A stretch of 64,000 bases of DNA from an uncultured bacterium (GCA_903906425.1 CAIVKH010000115.1:1-64000), one strand, 5' to 3'; shown: positions 53,019 to 62,468, numbered from the stretch's first letter. A program made the numbers and translations. Notes: generated by a model from the letters alone, not told the origin.

Positions 53019-53139
53019 AATGAAGTGGACGGCGGCGTTCTGTGGCGGCTCCGTTTTGCGGCGACCGGAGAACTCGGCCGCATACGATGCTGTCGGTCGG
53101 CACTGGTCGAAAGCCGTCATGGCGCCTACACTCGACACC

Positions 53140-53847
53140 ATGAACGCAGGCATTGACGGATGCGGCGGCGGATGGCTCGCCGTCTGGGGCGACCTGAAAC
53201 GGTGCGAGCACCGTGTGTTCGCCACGGCCGAGGAATTGTGGTCCGGCATCGGCATGTGTCGCCTCGCGCTGATCGACATCCCCATCGGGCTGCCAACGGG
53301 CTGCCCGCGCCAATGCGATCTCGATGCAAGGAAACTGCTCGGGCAGCCGAGAGGCTCCAGCGTCTTTCCGACACCATGCAGGACGACGATTGCCGCTCGA
53401 AATTACCAAGAGGCCTGCCGGATGAACTTCTCGGCCTGTGGCAAGAGAATCTCGCAGCAGTGCTGGGGCATCGTGCCGAAGATTCGGGAAGTCGACGCGC
53501 TCATGCTCTCGCGTGATGATGCGAGGCTCCACATTCGAGAGTCGCACCCCGAGGTTTGCTTCTGGTCGATGAACGGCCGCGCGGCCATGAGGAACAGGAA
53601 AGCGCGATCGGCCGGAATCAAAGAGCGGCTCGCTGTCCTTGAGAAGCGCTGGCCGAAGTCGCTCCAGACGTACGACGCGATGCGCGGCGCGTACGCCCGG
53701 TCGGATGTGGCGTCGGACGACATCGTCGACGCGATGGCCCTGTTCGTTGCAGCGTGCCAATCGAAGAGCCGTCTGCAAACCGTCAGCGAAACTTGCGACA
53801 CCGACTCCGCGGAGCTACCGATGGAAATGGTCTACGCAGAGTTCTAA
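53140..53847 (+). CDS. DUF429 family protein
   Basis: Protein of 235 residues matching the DUF429 family, predicted to have an RNase H-like fold. Motifs: MNAGIDGCGGGW (Gly/Asp start), LIDIPIGLP (second acidic motif), ESHPEVCFWSMNG and the C-terminal DDIVDAMALFVAA. The acidic residues fit a metal-dependent nuclease site; DUF429 genes often occur in mobile and defence-rich regions, but activity is unproven. ATG 53140 is chosen as the strand motif then begins at once. It converges with the TPR gene. Confidence 0.72.
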   Translation: MNAGIDGCGGGWLAVWGDLKRCEHRVFATAEELWSGIGMCRLALIDIPIGLPTGCPRQCDLDARKLLGQPRGSSVFPTPCRTTIAARNYQEACRMNFSACGKRISQQCWGIVPKIREVDALMLSRDDARLHIRESHPEVCFWSMNGRAAMRNRKARSAGIKERLAVLEKRWPKSLQTYDAMRGAYARSDVASDDIVDAMALFVAACQSKSRLQTVSETCDTDSAELPMEMVYAEF

Positions 53848-53874
53848 GACGAGTTTCTCTGCGGGGTGATACAG

Positions 53875-54966
53875 CTACGGCGACTCGCCGTTTAGCATCC
53901 GCAGCGCCTCTGCATACTCCGCGGACAGGTCGATGCCGGGGTCGTGCCCCGGCGCGAGCGAGCTTAGACCCACATACATGTATGAGACGAGCTGCATGCC
54001 GGAGAAATCGCCGGGCAGGCTGTTGAGCGTGTACTTCTTCTCCGCGTTGTTGATGTCGAGCCCGCGCCTGCCGAGGACGGTGATCTCGAACGTCACGGGC
54101 TTCAGCTTCTCCGGCTCCTGCTTGAAAAGCCGCAGGGCGGCCAGCAAGTAAAACACAACATCCGCGCGGAGGCCGTGGCTGCCGGCGGAGCGCATGTTTG
54201 CGTGGGCGATCTCCCGCCTCGCCGAGCGAGCCTGCTCCGCCACGGGCGACAGCGGATTCATCTCAATCGCCTTCGCCAGCTCCGCGTCAGCGTCCCGCTC
54301 GGAGCCAGTCCTGAGCAGCGCGAACCCGTGGCCGTACCGCGACGCCTGGTCGTCCGGCATCAGCTCGACGGCCCGCCGCAGATGCGGCAGCGCGTCGGCC
54401 GGCGAGGAGTTGATGAGAATGCCGCCAAGGTTCCGGTGCGCGTGGCCCTCGTCGGGGTTGATCGCGAGGCTCCGCCCGAATGACTTGATCGCCGCCGCCG
54501 TGTCCCCGGACCTCGCCTGCGCCAGTCCCAGCGCGGTCCACGCGTGGGCGTCCTCCGGCGCGATGCCGACAAGCCGGGTCAGCAGGACCAGCGCGTCGCC
54601 CGTCTCGCCCTTGTCGCCGAGCGCCATGCCGAGGTTGTAGAGTAGCCCAAGGTGGCCGGGATGCTTCGCGAGCAGGCTCCGCAGGATCGGAACGCCGGTT
54701 GCGTAGTCGCCCTTGGACAGGAGCCGGCCGGCCCGCTCGACGATCTGGTCCACATCGGACTCAGGCAGCCACCTGACGGTGACGACGCCGTTGGCGATCG
54801 CGATGCTCGCCTCGCCTCCGAGCTTCTTGAACTGCTCGGCGTACGCGTCGGCGACGGCCTCCTCCAGCATCTGCCGGTCCGACTTCAGCAGCTCCGCGTC
54901 AATCGGCAGCAGGCTGAGGTCGTAGTCCTCGATGCGGAAGATCAGGTTGAGTGGTTCGCCCGGCAT
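53875..54966 (-). CDS. TPR-repeat protein
   Basis: Protein of 363 residues from ATG 54966 (a start at 54993 would overlap the upstream gene). Residues about 75-240 contain several tetratricopeptide repeats, for example LGLLYNLGMALGDKGETGDAL, AWTALGLAQARSGDTAAAIK and AHRNLGGILINSSPADAL, which form a protein-binding superhelix. The N- and C-terminal regions are not recognised. It is last in a three-gene minus-strand operon with a frameshifted gene and a helix-turn-helix gene. Confidence 0.7.
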   Translation of the reverse strand: MPGEPLNLIFRIEDYDLSLLPIDAELLKSDRQMLEEAVADAYAEQFKKLGGEASIAIANGVVTVRWLPESDVDQIVERAGRLLSKGDYATGVPILRSLLAKHPGHLGLLYNLGMALGDKGETGDALVLLTRLVGIAPEDAHAWTALGLAQARSGDTAAAIKSFGRSLAINPDEGHAHRNLGGILINSSPADALPHLRRAVELMPDDQASRYGHGFALLRTGSERDADAELAKAIEMNPLSPVAEQARSARREIAHANMRSAGSHGLRADVVFYLLAALRLFKQEPEKLKPVTFEITVLGRRGLDINNAEKKYTLNSLPGDFSGMQLVSYMYVGLSSLAPGHDPGIDLSAEYAEALRMLNGESP

Positions 54967-54971
54967 TTCAT

Positions 54972-55740
54972 CTACCTCGGAACGTACTGCCATCTATAAA
55001 GGGTTCTCAGCTTCAGGTGCTCGGCCCAGAGGTCCACGACGCTCACGCACCGCTCGGACGCCGTGCCGGGCGCGTCGGTGTACAGCTTGAAAAGCCGCTC
55101 GCCCTCGTCGAGGAACCCGAGCGACCTGTACGGGATCGTCGCCGTCCGCGAACCGGAGATGCGCGCCCACTGAATGGCCAGCGCAGCGGTCATCGCCGCG
55201 CTCTTCGCGAAGATGTCGGGCGGCGCCATGTCGCGGATGTTCGGCCGCAAGGACTCCGAGCCGCGGCGGAGCGACTGCTCCACGCAGGCCGCCTGCATCT
55301 CCTTCAGGCCCGGGCACTCCTTGGCGCAGTACTCGATGACGTAAAGCTCCATCGGCTGGGACCGCAACTGGTGGAGCAGCCCCTGGACGAGCATCTCGGC
55401 GGTGCGCGCGGACCCGTCGCGCGACAGGCTCGCGAGTCCCTTCCATTGCGCGGCCTTGCCCACCGTGTAGGAAGGAGAACTTGTCCTCGATGCGGACGAA
55501 CTTCGGCACGCCCCGCTCGTCGGACCACATCAGCAGTATCATCGCGCACTGGGCGGCCACAATGTAGTCGGCGTAGGCCGCCCTGGCCGCGGACACGTTG
55601 ATGATGTGCGCGGGATGCTCGTCCGACGCGGAGATCATCTCGGCGTCCGCCGAGGTGTCCTCCGTCGTGCCGACGTTGACGCGATAGCCGGTCCGCTCCT
55701 CAACCATGTCGATGAGTTTTGTCGTGTCTGTTGATGCCAT
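54972..55740 (-). pseudogene. Frameshifted gene of unknown function
   Basis: Two overlapping minus-strand readings belong to one protein of about 255 residues. The first (55740 to about 55470) runs MASTDTTKLIDMVEERTGYR ... RIEDKFSF and the second continues VGKAAQWKGLASLSRDG ... LYRWQYVPR to the stop at 54972. Removing one base in the CC run near 55472 would join them (KFSF-YT-VGKAAQ). This could be a real inactivating mutation, a programmed shift or a sequence error. No domain is recognised. The position between the HTH and TPR genes suggests it was part of the operon. Confidence 0.65.
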
Positions 55741-55806
55741 CAGCCCACCGTAGCGAAACGGTCCGCCGCCAGAAATAGATATTTGTTTTTCGCCATTGGA
55801 TGCTCG

Positions 55807-56334
55807 TCAATCATGAGCCAGCGGCGAGGCCCACGCTGCCGCCGCGCGGACATGCGGAAGCTCCGCCGCGAGATCGCGCACGATCCGGTCACGCTGTTCG
55901 AGGCAGAGTTCAAGAACGCGGAGCGCGTCCTCGCCCATTTCCTTGCCCGCGAAAAGTTCCTTCTTCCGCTCGCCGAAATTGAGGCCCGGCTGGAGGTGCC
56001 GGTTGTCGAGGTCCATTTCGAGATCGTAGCTGGTGAGAAGCAGCCGGCGTTGCCGGTGCGTGGCCTGGCCGCACGAGTCTAGGAACCACGTCGGCGATCC
56101 GGTGGTGTCGATGTTCAGCAGTTGCAGCAGCTTCTTCTCCAGCGTCCACAACTTCAGCAGCGCGTCCTCGCTGACGCCGAGCGTGCGTAGATGAATGACG
56201 GTGCGAAGAAAAGCCACCTCCTGATCGGTGTGCGCCGCGCCCTTGCGGACCGGCAGCTCGAATCGCGTTTGCAGGCCTCGAAGATAAACCGGGGCGCGAT
56301 TCAGGGCCTTGGCGATGTCAGCGAGCGTGTGCAT
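55807..56334 (-). CDS. MerR-like helix-turn-helix protein
   Basis: Protein of 175 residues. The N-terminus MHTLADIAKALNRAPVYLRG resembles the winged helix-turn-helix of MerR-like regulators, including a wing-like stretch RFELPVRKGAAHTDQEVAFL and a helical continuation LGVSEDALLKLWTLEKKLLQLL. The C-terminal part has no known effector domain. It is the first gene of the operon with the frameshifted and TPR genes and may regulate it. A longer start at 56439 is less likely because it adds unstructured sequence before the HTH. Confidence 0.6.
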   Translation of the reverse strand: MHTLADIAKALNRAPVYLRGLQTRFELPVRKGAAHTDQEVAFLRTVIHLRTLGVSEDALLKLWTLEKKLLQLLNIDTTGSPTWFLDSCGQATHRQRRLLLTSYDLEMDLDNRHLQPGLNFGERKKELFAGKEMGEDALRVLELCLEQRDRIVRDLAAELPHVRAAAAWASPLAHD

Positions 56335-56472
56335 CCAGGTGAATGTTGCTCCGTGCCATGCCGGCAGTCGATCCTGAGATGTTGTTGAACTTCGGCATCG
56401 CGGAAATATAGCGTGTAGTGCGCACAAGGTTGGAAACATCCGTCAGCAAAAATGCACGTACTCAAATTCAAT

Positions 56473-56499
56473 CTAGCGTCCGCTGAAAGCGCTCGCTAG
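56473..56499. other. Inverted repeat upstream of the putative defence operon
   Basis: Arms CTAGCG (56473-56478) and CGCTAG (56494-56499) with a GC-rich spacer, about 45 bases before the first gene of the operon. It could be an operator for the operon; evidence is positional only. Confidence 0.35.
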
Positions 56500-56543
56500 T
56501 TTCACGTTCTGGAAACAAAGAGCAACAGCGAGGATGAATTTTG

Positions 56544-57920
56544 ATGCTGGCGACATGGACGGAGAACGCCGACGAAATTTCCGCGACACTTTCAACTGAC
56601 ACCAGAATCGCGATGGAGAATGAGAATCTAGTCCTGTTGGATGGCGCGCCGGATGGTCATCGTGAACGACTGCGCCAGCGATTTCTCGCGGGCGAGTCAT
56701 CCGCGATGTCGGATGAAGCACTGCTCGAATTGCTCCTCTCCTACGCCATCGTGCGGCGCGATGTTCAGCCGCTGGCGAAATCTCTGCTCGCGCGATTTGG
56801 CAGTCTCGATGCGGTGCTCGCGGCTGATCCAGCGGCGTTGCGAAAAGTCAGCGGGCTCAAATCGGCCACCGTCGCATTACTGAAGCTCGCCGAGCATATC
56901 CGCCGCGTGCCCGCGGTCACAGCCAACGAAAAAACATCGCCACCGAACACCGTGACGATGCCGGCGACGACCGAGGTTCCCGCAGTTGTCGAGCCAACGG
57001 TTGTGCCAGAACCGACAGTTGCGAAAGACGGTGTGCAACCGCGCGTTGTCGGCGAGCGAAAACTCCAGGTCAGCAATGGCTATAATCTCGACGCCGCACA
57101 GCTCGCGCGTCTCATCACGTTCATCGGGACCAAGCCTGAATCGAAAAAGATCAGCAGCGCGGAGTTGATCGAAGGCAGCGGACTTTCCGCGCGGCAGGTC
57201 GAAAGCCTGGTCAGCATCGGTTCGGCCATCGGCCTCATCACGCCACGCACGCAGTTGCTGTCGCCCTTCGGCAAGCTGGTCGCGCATCACGACATCTTTC
57301 TGGATTCCGTCACCACGCTGGAGTTCTGCCATTTCCTCGCCGCGGGCAGCATCCGCAATCTCGTCTGGTTTGAAATCTTCAACGACATGCTCGCCACGCA
57401 GCCGCCGATGGCGCAGCCCGCGTGGAGCGCATGGCTGCGCGAAAATCTTGCCGGGCAATACAGCGAACGATCACTGATGAAGCACGTCGCGCACGAAGTC
57501 CGCTTCCTGCTCGACGCCTACCTCGTGCGGAATTTCAAGAAGCTCAATCTGCTCTCCGAGACGCCGGAGAAAACTCTCGCGGTCCGCCGCTATGCCGCGC
57601 TCCAGCCGCTTTCGCTGGCGGCCATCATCTACACCGTCGGCGTTCGCAGCGATGCGCGGGTGCTGCAATTCGCCGAGCTTCACGGCCAGCCCGGTTCGCC
57701 CGGCCGTGTTTTTGCGCTTGATGCCGGGACGCTGCGCTCGATGCTGGAAACGTTGCATCAGCGCGAGTGGTTGCGCTTCGAGGTGCGGCACGGGCTGGAT
57801 CAAATCCGTCTTGTCGAAGGTTTCGAGCCGCTCGAATTTATCGCCGCCGCCTATCAAAATCGCGCGCCCCAGCCACGCATAATCCCACCGCATCCGTCAC
57901 CCGCGCCCATGCTGCTGTGA
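56544..57920 (+). CDS. RadC N-terminal domain fused to a DUF4007/BrxA-like module
   Basis: Protein of 458 residues (435 from ATG 56613). AGGA nine bases upstream supports ATG 56544. Residues about 35-115 match the UPF0758/RadC N-terminal helix-hairpin-helix region: GHRERLRQRFL, LELLLSYAIVRRDVQPLAK and LRKVSGLKSATVALLKLAEH. The RadC JAB-type metalloprotease domain that should follow is absent. Instead, after a Pro/Thr/Val-rich linker (about 120-170), there is a helical domain (LLSPFGKLVAHHDIFLD, LEFCHFLAAGSIRNLVWFEI, HEVRFLLDAYLV) resembling DUF4007 and BrxA-like proteins of phosphorothioation and BREX loci. It is the first gene of the putative defence operon. The homology of the second half is by eye and needs profile searches. 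Confidence 0.62.
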   Translation: MLATWTENADEISATLSTDTRIAMENENLVLLDGAPDGHRERLRQRFLAGESSAMSDEALLELLLSYAIVRRDVQPLAKSLLARFGSLDAVLAADPAALRKVSGLKSATVALLKLAEHIRRVPAVTANEKTSPPNTVTMPATTEVPAVVEPTVVPEPTVAKDGVQPRVVGERKLQVSNGYNLDAAQLARLITFIGTKPESKKISSAELIEGSGLSARQVESLVSIGSAIGLITPRTQLLSPFGKLVAHHDIFLDSVTTLEFCHFLAAGSIRNLVWFEIFNDMLATQPPMAQPAWSAWLRENLAGQYSERSLMKHVAHEVRFLLDAYLVRNFKKLNLLSETPEKTLAVRRYAALQPLSLAAIIYTVGVRSDARVLQFAELHGQPGSPGRVFALDAGTLRSMLETLHQREWLRFEVRHGLDQIRLVEGFEPLEFIAAAYQNRAPQPRIIPPHPSPAPMLL

Positions 57921-57925
57921 ACCCC

Positions 57926-58393
57926 ATGCCACTTCTCGATCTAAAACAATTCAGCAGCGAGCTGGCCGTCCGGCGCAACAAGGCCGCGATGCTTTTGACA
58001 ACCGATCTCCGCGAGCAGCACGCGTGCGCGGCGCAACTCGCCACGGCCATCGGTGCGCCGCATCTCGATGTGCTCGACGCATTCCAGGCCGACGCCAGCC
58101 TCAGCGACCGGCTGGCTGCATTTTCGCCGGATGATTTTCTCGCGCTCGTCGCGGCGCGCACGGCACAGCCGCTCGTCGTCGTCAGCGGTGTGGAATTTCT
58201 TCTCGCCGCATGGCTCTGTCAGGGTGAAACGAAACAGGTGAAGCGAGATTTCTGCTTCAAGCTGGAGCACTGGGAAAACAAACCCGCCTTCATCCTCGTC
58301 GCCCAGCACGATCCGGTTTTCATCGGCTATAAACCGCATCGCCATTCGGGATTCTCCGTCATGGAACTGTCGGAAGTGAAATCCTTCACATGA
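57926..58393 (+). CDS. Small BrxF-like protein without recognisable P-loop
   Basis: Protein of 155 residues, five bases after the previous gene. The order of elements, a strand-turn-helix at AMLLTTDLREQHACAAQLA, a strand-helix at PHLDVLDAF, a Walker-B-like strand PLVVVSGVEFLLAAW and a late strand PAFILVAQHDPVFIGY, is that of the small ATPase BrxF of type 3 BREX. The GxxGxGKT nucleotide-binding loop is replaced by TTDLREQH, so ATP binding is doubtful. It overlaps the methyltransferase gene by four bases. The BrxF comparison is by topology, not by confident sequence match. Confidence 0.5.
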   Translation: MPLLDLKQFSSELAVRRNKAAMLLTTDLREQHACAAQLATAIGAPHLDVLDAFQADASLSDRLAAFSPDDFLALVAARTAQPLVVVSGVEFLLAAWLCQGETKQVKRDFCFKLEHWENKPAFILVAQHDPVFIGYKPHRHSGFSVMELSEVKSFT

Positions 58394-61300
58394 GAAACGC
58401 CGGACTTTTCAGCACTCTGTTTCTCGGCGAAATCCAGAAGGAACTCGTCTGCAATGACGACGCGCAGGGCCGTCTCGTCACGTTGAGCCAGAGCTGGCAC
58501 CGCCGCGATGCGAAGACCACCGATGCGCTGTGGAGCAGCTTCATCAAGACCGCCCTCGGCAATCTCGGATTCGTCGTTTCCGACCAGCCGCGTGCGCGCG
58601 GCCTGTACGCCCTCTATGATGACTATGGTTTCCAGAATTGCATCGCCCTGATCTACGTCGTCGAGCCGGGTGCGAATCTCGACGACGAATCGGTCGGCCG
58701 CTTCTGGCCGGCGAAACTCATCGCGGCGCTGCGGGAGCGCAAGCTGACGTGGGGCATCCTCACCGACGGCGCGAAGTGGCGGCTCTACTCCACGAAGAGC
58801 GCGAAGCCGTATGAAGATCACGTCGAGCTGCATCTCGCCCAGACGCTGGAGACGAATGACGAAACGGGCTACGCCTCGTTCGAGCGCTTCTTCCATCAGT
58901 CGTCGTTCGTTCCGCAGGAGCGCGCGGATTACGAAACCGAAAAGGTGGCCCGCTTCCGCGCCATCGGGCTCAAGGCCCGCGTGCAACGACAGCAGGCCGC
59001 TGCGACCGATGACGAGAACGGGGAGCCGGTGGAGGAAAATGCAGCCGACACCTCCGACCGCGCCGCCGGAATTTATCTCTGCCGCCTCGACCTCGATGGC
59101 GAACTTTCCGAGGCCATCCTCGAAGCGCGCGTCAAGGAGCCGCTGCTCGAACAGGTGGACAACGTTCTCCGCTACATCTGCAACGGCTTCATCGCCGACA
59201 CCAAGCGGACCGGCGCGGCCTACACCGAGGAAGAGCGCCGCGATGTCTTCGAGAGTTCCGTAAAACTTCTGTACCGCTGCCTCTTCCTGTTCTACGCCGA
59301 AGCCCGCAAGCTGCTCCCGTCCGAAGACCGCCACGCCGCCATCTACGCCCCGCACTCCATCGCCGCCCTCTGCCGCGAGGCGCGCAAATTCCGGTGGAAC
59401 GAACGCAACGACACCGCCGGCTATGACCTCTGGCAGCAGCTCAAGGGACTCGTCCAGGCCGTCAACGAAGGCGATCCGAGCTACGGCGTCATGGGCTACA
59501 ACGGCGGACTCTTCGACGACGAGCAGGAAAAGTTTCTCGGCCAGCACCGGCTGCGAAACGACTTTCTCTGGCAGGCGCTCTACGGTCTCGCCTTCGTGGA
59601 ACCCGCCGACAACGAGCGCGCGGACGAATACGACATTCCCTACGCCGACCTGGAAATCCGCCATCTCGGCGAAATGTATGAGGCCATCCTCGAATACAAG
59701 GTGCTCCTGGCCGATGCCTCCTATCTGCGCCGCCGCACCAAGAAAGGCGTCCAGACGCTGCTCGCCGCCGGACAGGCGCGTCAGGAAGGCGACATCCTCA
59801 TCAAGGAAGGCGACATCTATTTCGGCGAGACTGCGCACGAGCGCAAACAGTCCGGCTCCTACTACACGCCCGAATCGCTCGTCCGGTTTCTGGTTGGCAA
59901 GGCCGTCATCGCGCCGCTGCGGACGCGGTGGGAGAGCGCCTATCGCGAGCGGTTCGATTCCTATCTGAAGCAGACCCGCGAGGGCTATGACGATGCCGCC
60001 CGCCGTGGCGCGGTGCGCGCGGCGGAGGAACTCGTCACCCAGTTCGTCCGGCGCGAAGTCCTGACCTACAAGGTGTGCGACCTCGCCATGGGCAGCGGAC
60101 ATTTCCTCGTCGCCGCCGCGAACCTCATGGCCGACTTCATTGTCGAGCTGCTCGCCGGCATCGAGCCGCTGCCCGGCGTGCCTTCGGGAAACACCGGCTC
60201 GCCGAACCACTGGCGGCGGCTCATCACCCGGCACTGCCTGTATGGCGCGGACTTGAATCCGCTCGCCGTCAACCTCGCCAAGCTCGCGCTGTGGCTGAAC
60301 TGCTTTGCCCGCGAGCACAAGCTCACCTTCCTTGACCATCACCTGCGCCGCGGCAACACGCTCATCGGCCTCCGTGACTTCGGCGCTCTGGACGACATTC
60401 CCAAGCGCCGCAAGGACACCCGGCACGACAAGGAAGAGGCCGACCACACGCAGTTGCGCTTCGACAAGAAAGTTTTCGGCAGCCAGTTCCTCGTCGCCGC
60501 CAAGGCCATCGCCAGCATCCCGAACCTGGCCGAAGATGACACGGACCAGCAGCGCGAGGCGTTCGAGGATGCGAGCCGGGAACTCCAGCGCGCCTTTGCC
60601 CCGCTCGCCGATCTCTACACCGCCTATCTCATGGACAGCACCATCCGCGCGGCGGACTACGGGCGGCTGCTGAACCACTTCGCCGCCGGTAAGTCAGAAG
60701 AAGAGTTAGCCGACGAAGAGTTAGTCGCCTTGTGGAAACGCGTCTGCGCCCTGCGCGAGCGACATCATTTCTTCCACTGGCCGCTGGAATTTCCCGATGT
60801 CTTCGGCGGCGAAACGGGCCAGGGCTTCAGCGCGACGGTCGGCAATCCGCCGTGGGATGTTGTTAAGCCAAACACGTTGGAGTTCTACGTGCAGTTTGAC
60901 CCGAAATTCAGAACCTACGGAAAGCAAGAAGCGCTCGGCGTAGCAAAGAAGTTGAAGGAGGAGCCGGGCTTCCAGCAGCGTTGGAACGACTACGAAAACT
61001 TCTTCGCAGAACAGAGCCAATACTTCACTGAGCCGACCGCCGTCCCCGCGCTAGGAAAAGGTGACATCAACACATACAAGCTCTTCCTCAATCGCTTTTT
61101 CGTGATGCTTCGTACAGAAGGGAGGATGGCGATTCTTGTCCCAAGCGGACTCTACACCGACGAAGGTTGCCTCCCGCTTCGAGACTTGTTCTTCCGCGAA
61201 AGTCGCATCGAGAGTCTGTTCTGTTTCGAGAACCGTTGGCCTGATGTATTCACAGCGGTCGACAATCGTTTTAAGTTCATAACCTTCTCGACGGAAAAGG

Positions 61301-62463
61301 GCGGTGAGACGGAATCTTTTAGGTGTGCCTTTATGCAGCACGATCCGACGCGGCTCGAACTGATCGAAAAAGCTGCCCCGCGTGTGACTCTTGACCAAGT
61401 GCGCCGACTCTCGCCGACGACGCTGGGACTTATGGAGTTCAATAACCAGATGGATGTGGACGTGATCGACCACATCTACTCTGACTGGCCGCTTCTCGGA
61501 GATAAACTTCCTAACCATTGGAACGTCGAGTTCAACCGCGAACTGGATATGACCATAGACAGCGAGTTGTTTCGCACCACGATAGACCGCACACTTCCTT
61601 CAGGTGGCAGATGGCTTTGGGAAGGGAAACACATCTGGCATCTCGACGCTGCATTGGAGCAACGAGCAATCTATGTGGATCACGATGGGGCGAAAACGTA
61701 TCTGGGCAAGAAGGGCTGGACATCGGAATGTTTCCGGGTCGGCTTTCGAGATGTTGCGGCGAGCACGAACGAGCGAACACTAATTGCCAATGTTATCCCA
61801 CCAGGTTTTCACGGCAACACACTACCTACGATTTATCCCGCGCATCGCTTGGCCGAGCAAAGGTTCCCAAATCAAGGCGAAGCCGTCTTCATCGCGGCAA
61901 TTCTAAGTAGTTTAGTCTGCGATTTCGTGATCAGAAAAAAGATCACAAACCACATGAATTTCTTCTACATGAAGACACTTCCCATCCCGCGACTGGGGAG
62001 CGGCGGCGCGCAGGATGCGGCGTATTTCTGGCCCATCGTGGCGCGAGCGCTGCGGCTGATCTGCACGACGGAGGAGTACGCGGCGCTTTGGGCGGAGGTC
62101 TTCCCGCAGCTCCCGAAGGATTCGTTCACGGGGCCGGCGGCAAACTACGGCCCGGCGCACGAGCAGGCGCTGCGCGAAAAGCTGCTGGCATCGGCAGCGA
62201 AACTCACCGCGACCTGGACGCCCGACTGCGGCCTGCACGAGCGCACGCCGGAGCGTCGCGACCAGGGCGACCGCGCGCAGACGCGAGCGGAGCTGGATGC
62301 GCTGGTGGCCCATCTCTACGGCCTGACCCGCGCCGAGTTCGCCTACCTGCTCGACACCTTCCCGGTCCTGCGCCGCAAAGAGACCGCCGCCTTCGGCGAG
62401 TTCCAATCGAAGCGCAAGGCGCTGGAAGAGTACGACCGTTTCAACAGTTCAACACCGAGGTAA
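58390..62463 (+). CDS. Large Eco57I/PglX-like adenine-specific DNA methyltransferase
   Basis: Protein of 1357 residues. The N6-adenine methyltransferase core has motif I DLAMGSGHFLV (about 565-575) for S-adenosylmethionine and motif IV NPPWD (about 819-823), the catalytic amino-methyltransferase motif. An N-terminal domain of about 240 residues resembles that of type IIG enzymes, but the PD-(D/E)xK nuclease residues are not evident (IALIYVVEPG where VEAK-like text is expected), as in PglX. A C-terminal region (about 1050-1330) is the likely target-recognition domain. In BREX such a protein modifies host DNA; a type IIG restriction enzyme is the alternative if a nuclease site is found. Start overlaps the previous gene (ATGA). 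Confidence 0.82.
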   Translation: MRNAGLFSTLFLGEIQKELVCNDDAQGRLVTLSQSWHRRDAKTTDALWSSFIKTALGNLGFVVSDQPRARGLYALYDDYGFQNCIALIYVVEPGANLDDESVGRFWPAKLIAALRERKLTWGILTDGAKWRLYSTKSAKPYEDHVELHLAQTLETNDETGYASFERFFHQSSFVPQERADYETEKVARFRAIGLKARVQRQQAAATDDENGEPVEENAADTSDRAAGIYLCRLDLDGELSEAILEARVKEPLLEQVDNVLRYICNGFIADTKRTGAAYTEEERRDVFESSVKLLYRCLFLFYAEARKLLPSEDRHAAIYAPHSIAALCREARKFRWNERNDTAGYDLWQQLKGLVQAVNEGDPSYGVMGYNGGLFDDEQEKFLGQHRLRNDFLWQALYGLAFVEPADNERADEYDIPYADLEIRHLGEMYEAILEYKVLLADASYLRRRTKKGVQTLLAAGQARQEGDILIKEGDIYFGETAHERKQSGSYYTPESLVRFLVGKAVIAPLRTRWESAYRERFDSYLKQTREGYDDAARRGAVRAAEELVTQFVRREVLTYKVCDLAMGSGHFLVAAANLMADFIVELLAGIEPLPGVPSGNTGSPNHWRRLITRHCLYGADLNPLAVNLAKLALWLNCFAREHKLTFLDHHLRRGNTLIGLRDFGALDDIPKRRKDTRHDKEEADHTQLRFDKKVFGSQFLVAAKAIASIPNLAEDDTDQQREAFEDASRELQRAFAPLADLYTAYLMDSTIRAADYGRLLNHFAAGKSEEELADEELVALWKRVCALRERHHFFHWPLEFPDVFGGETGQGFSATVGNPPWDVVKPNTLEFYVQFDPKFRTYGKQEALGVAKKLKEEPGFQQRWNDYENFFAEQSQYFTEPTAVPALGKGDINTYKLFLNRFFVMLRTEGRMAILVPSGLYTDEGCLPLRDLFFRESRIESLFCFENRWPDVFTAVDNRFKFITFSTEKGGETESFRCAFMQHDPTRLELIEKAAPRVTLDQVRRLSPTTLGLMEFNNQMDVDVIDHIYSDWPLLGDKLPNHWNVEFNRELDMTIDSELFRTTIDRTLPSGGRWLWEGKHIWHLDAALEQRAIYVDHDGAKTYLGKKGWTSECFRVGFRDVAASTNERTLIANVIPPGFHGNTLPTIYPAHRLAEQRFPNQGEAVFIAAILSSLVCDFVIRKKITNHMNFFYMKTLPIPRLGSGGAQDAAYFWPIVARALRLICTTEEYAALWAEVFPQLPKDSFTGPAANYGPAHEQALREKLLASAAKLTATWTPDCGLHERTPERRDQGDRAQTRAELDALVAHLYGLTRAEFAYLLDTFPVLRRKETAAFGEFQSKRKALEEYDRFNSSTPR

Positions 62464-62468
62464 TCCAC

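Noticed and set aside
58327-60678. A 783-residue minus-strand open frame opposite the methyltransferase gene
   Set aside because: Composition of a codon shadow (Gly/Val/Ala/Arg/Glu-rich, no domain), fully antisense to a gene with methyltransferase motifs.
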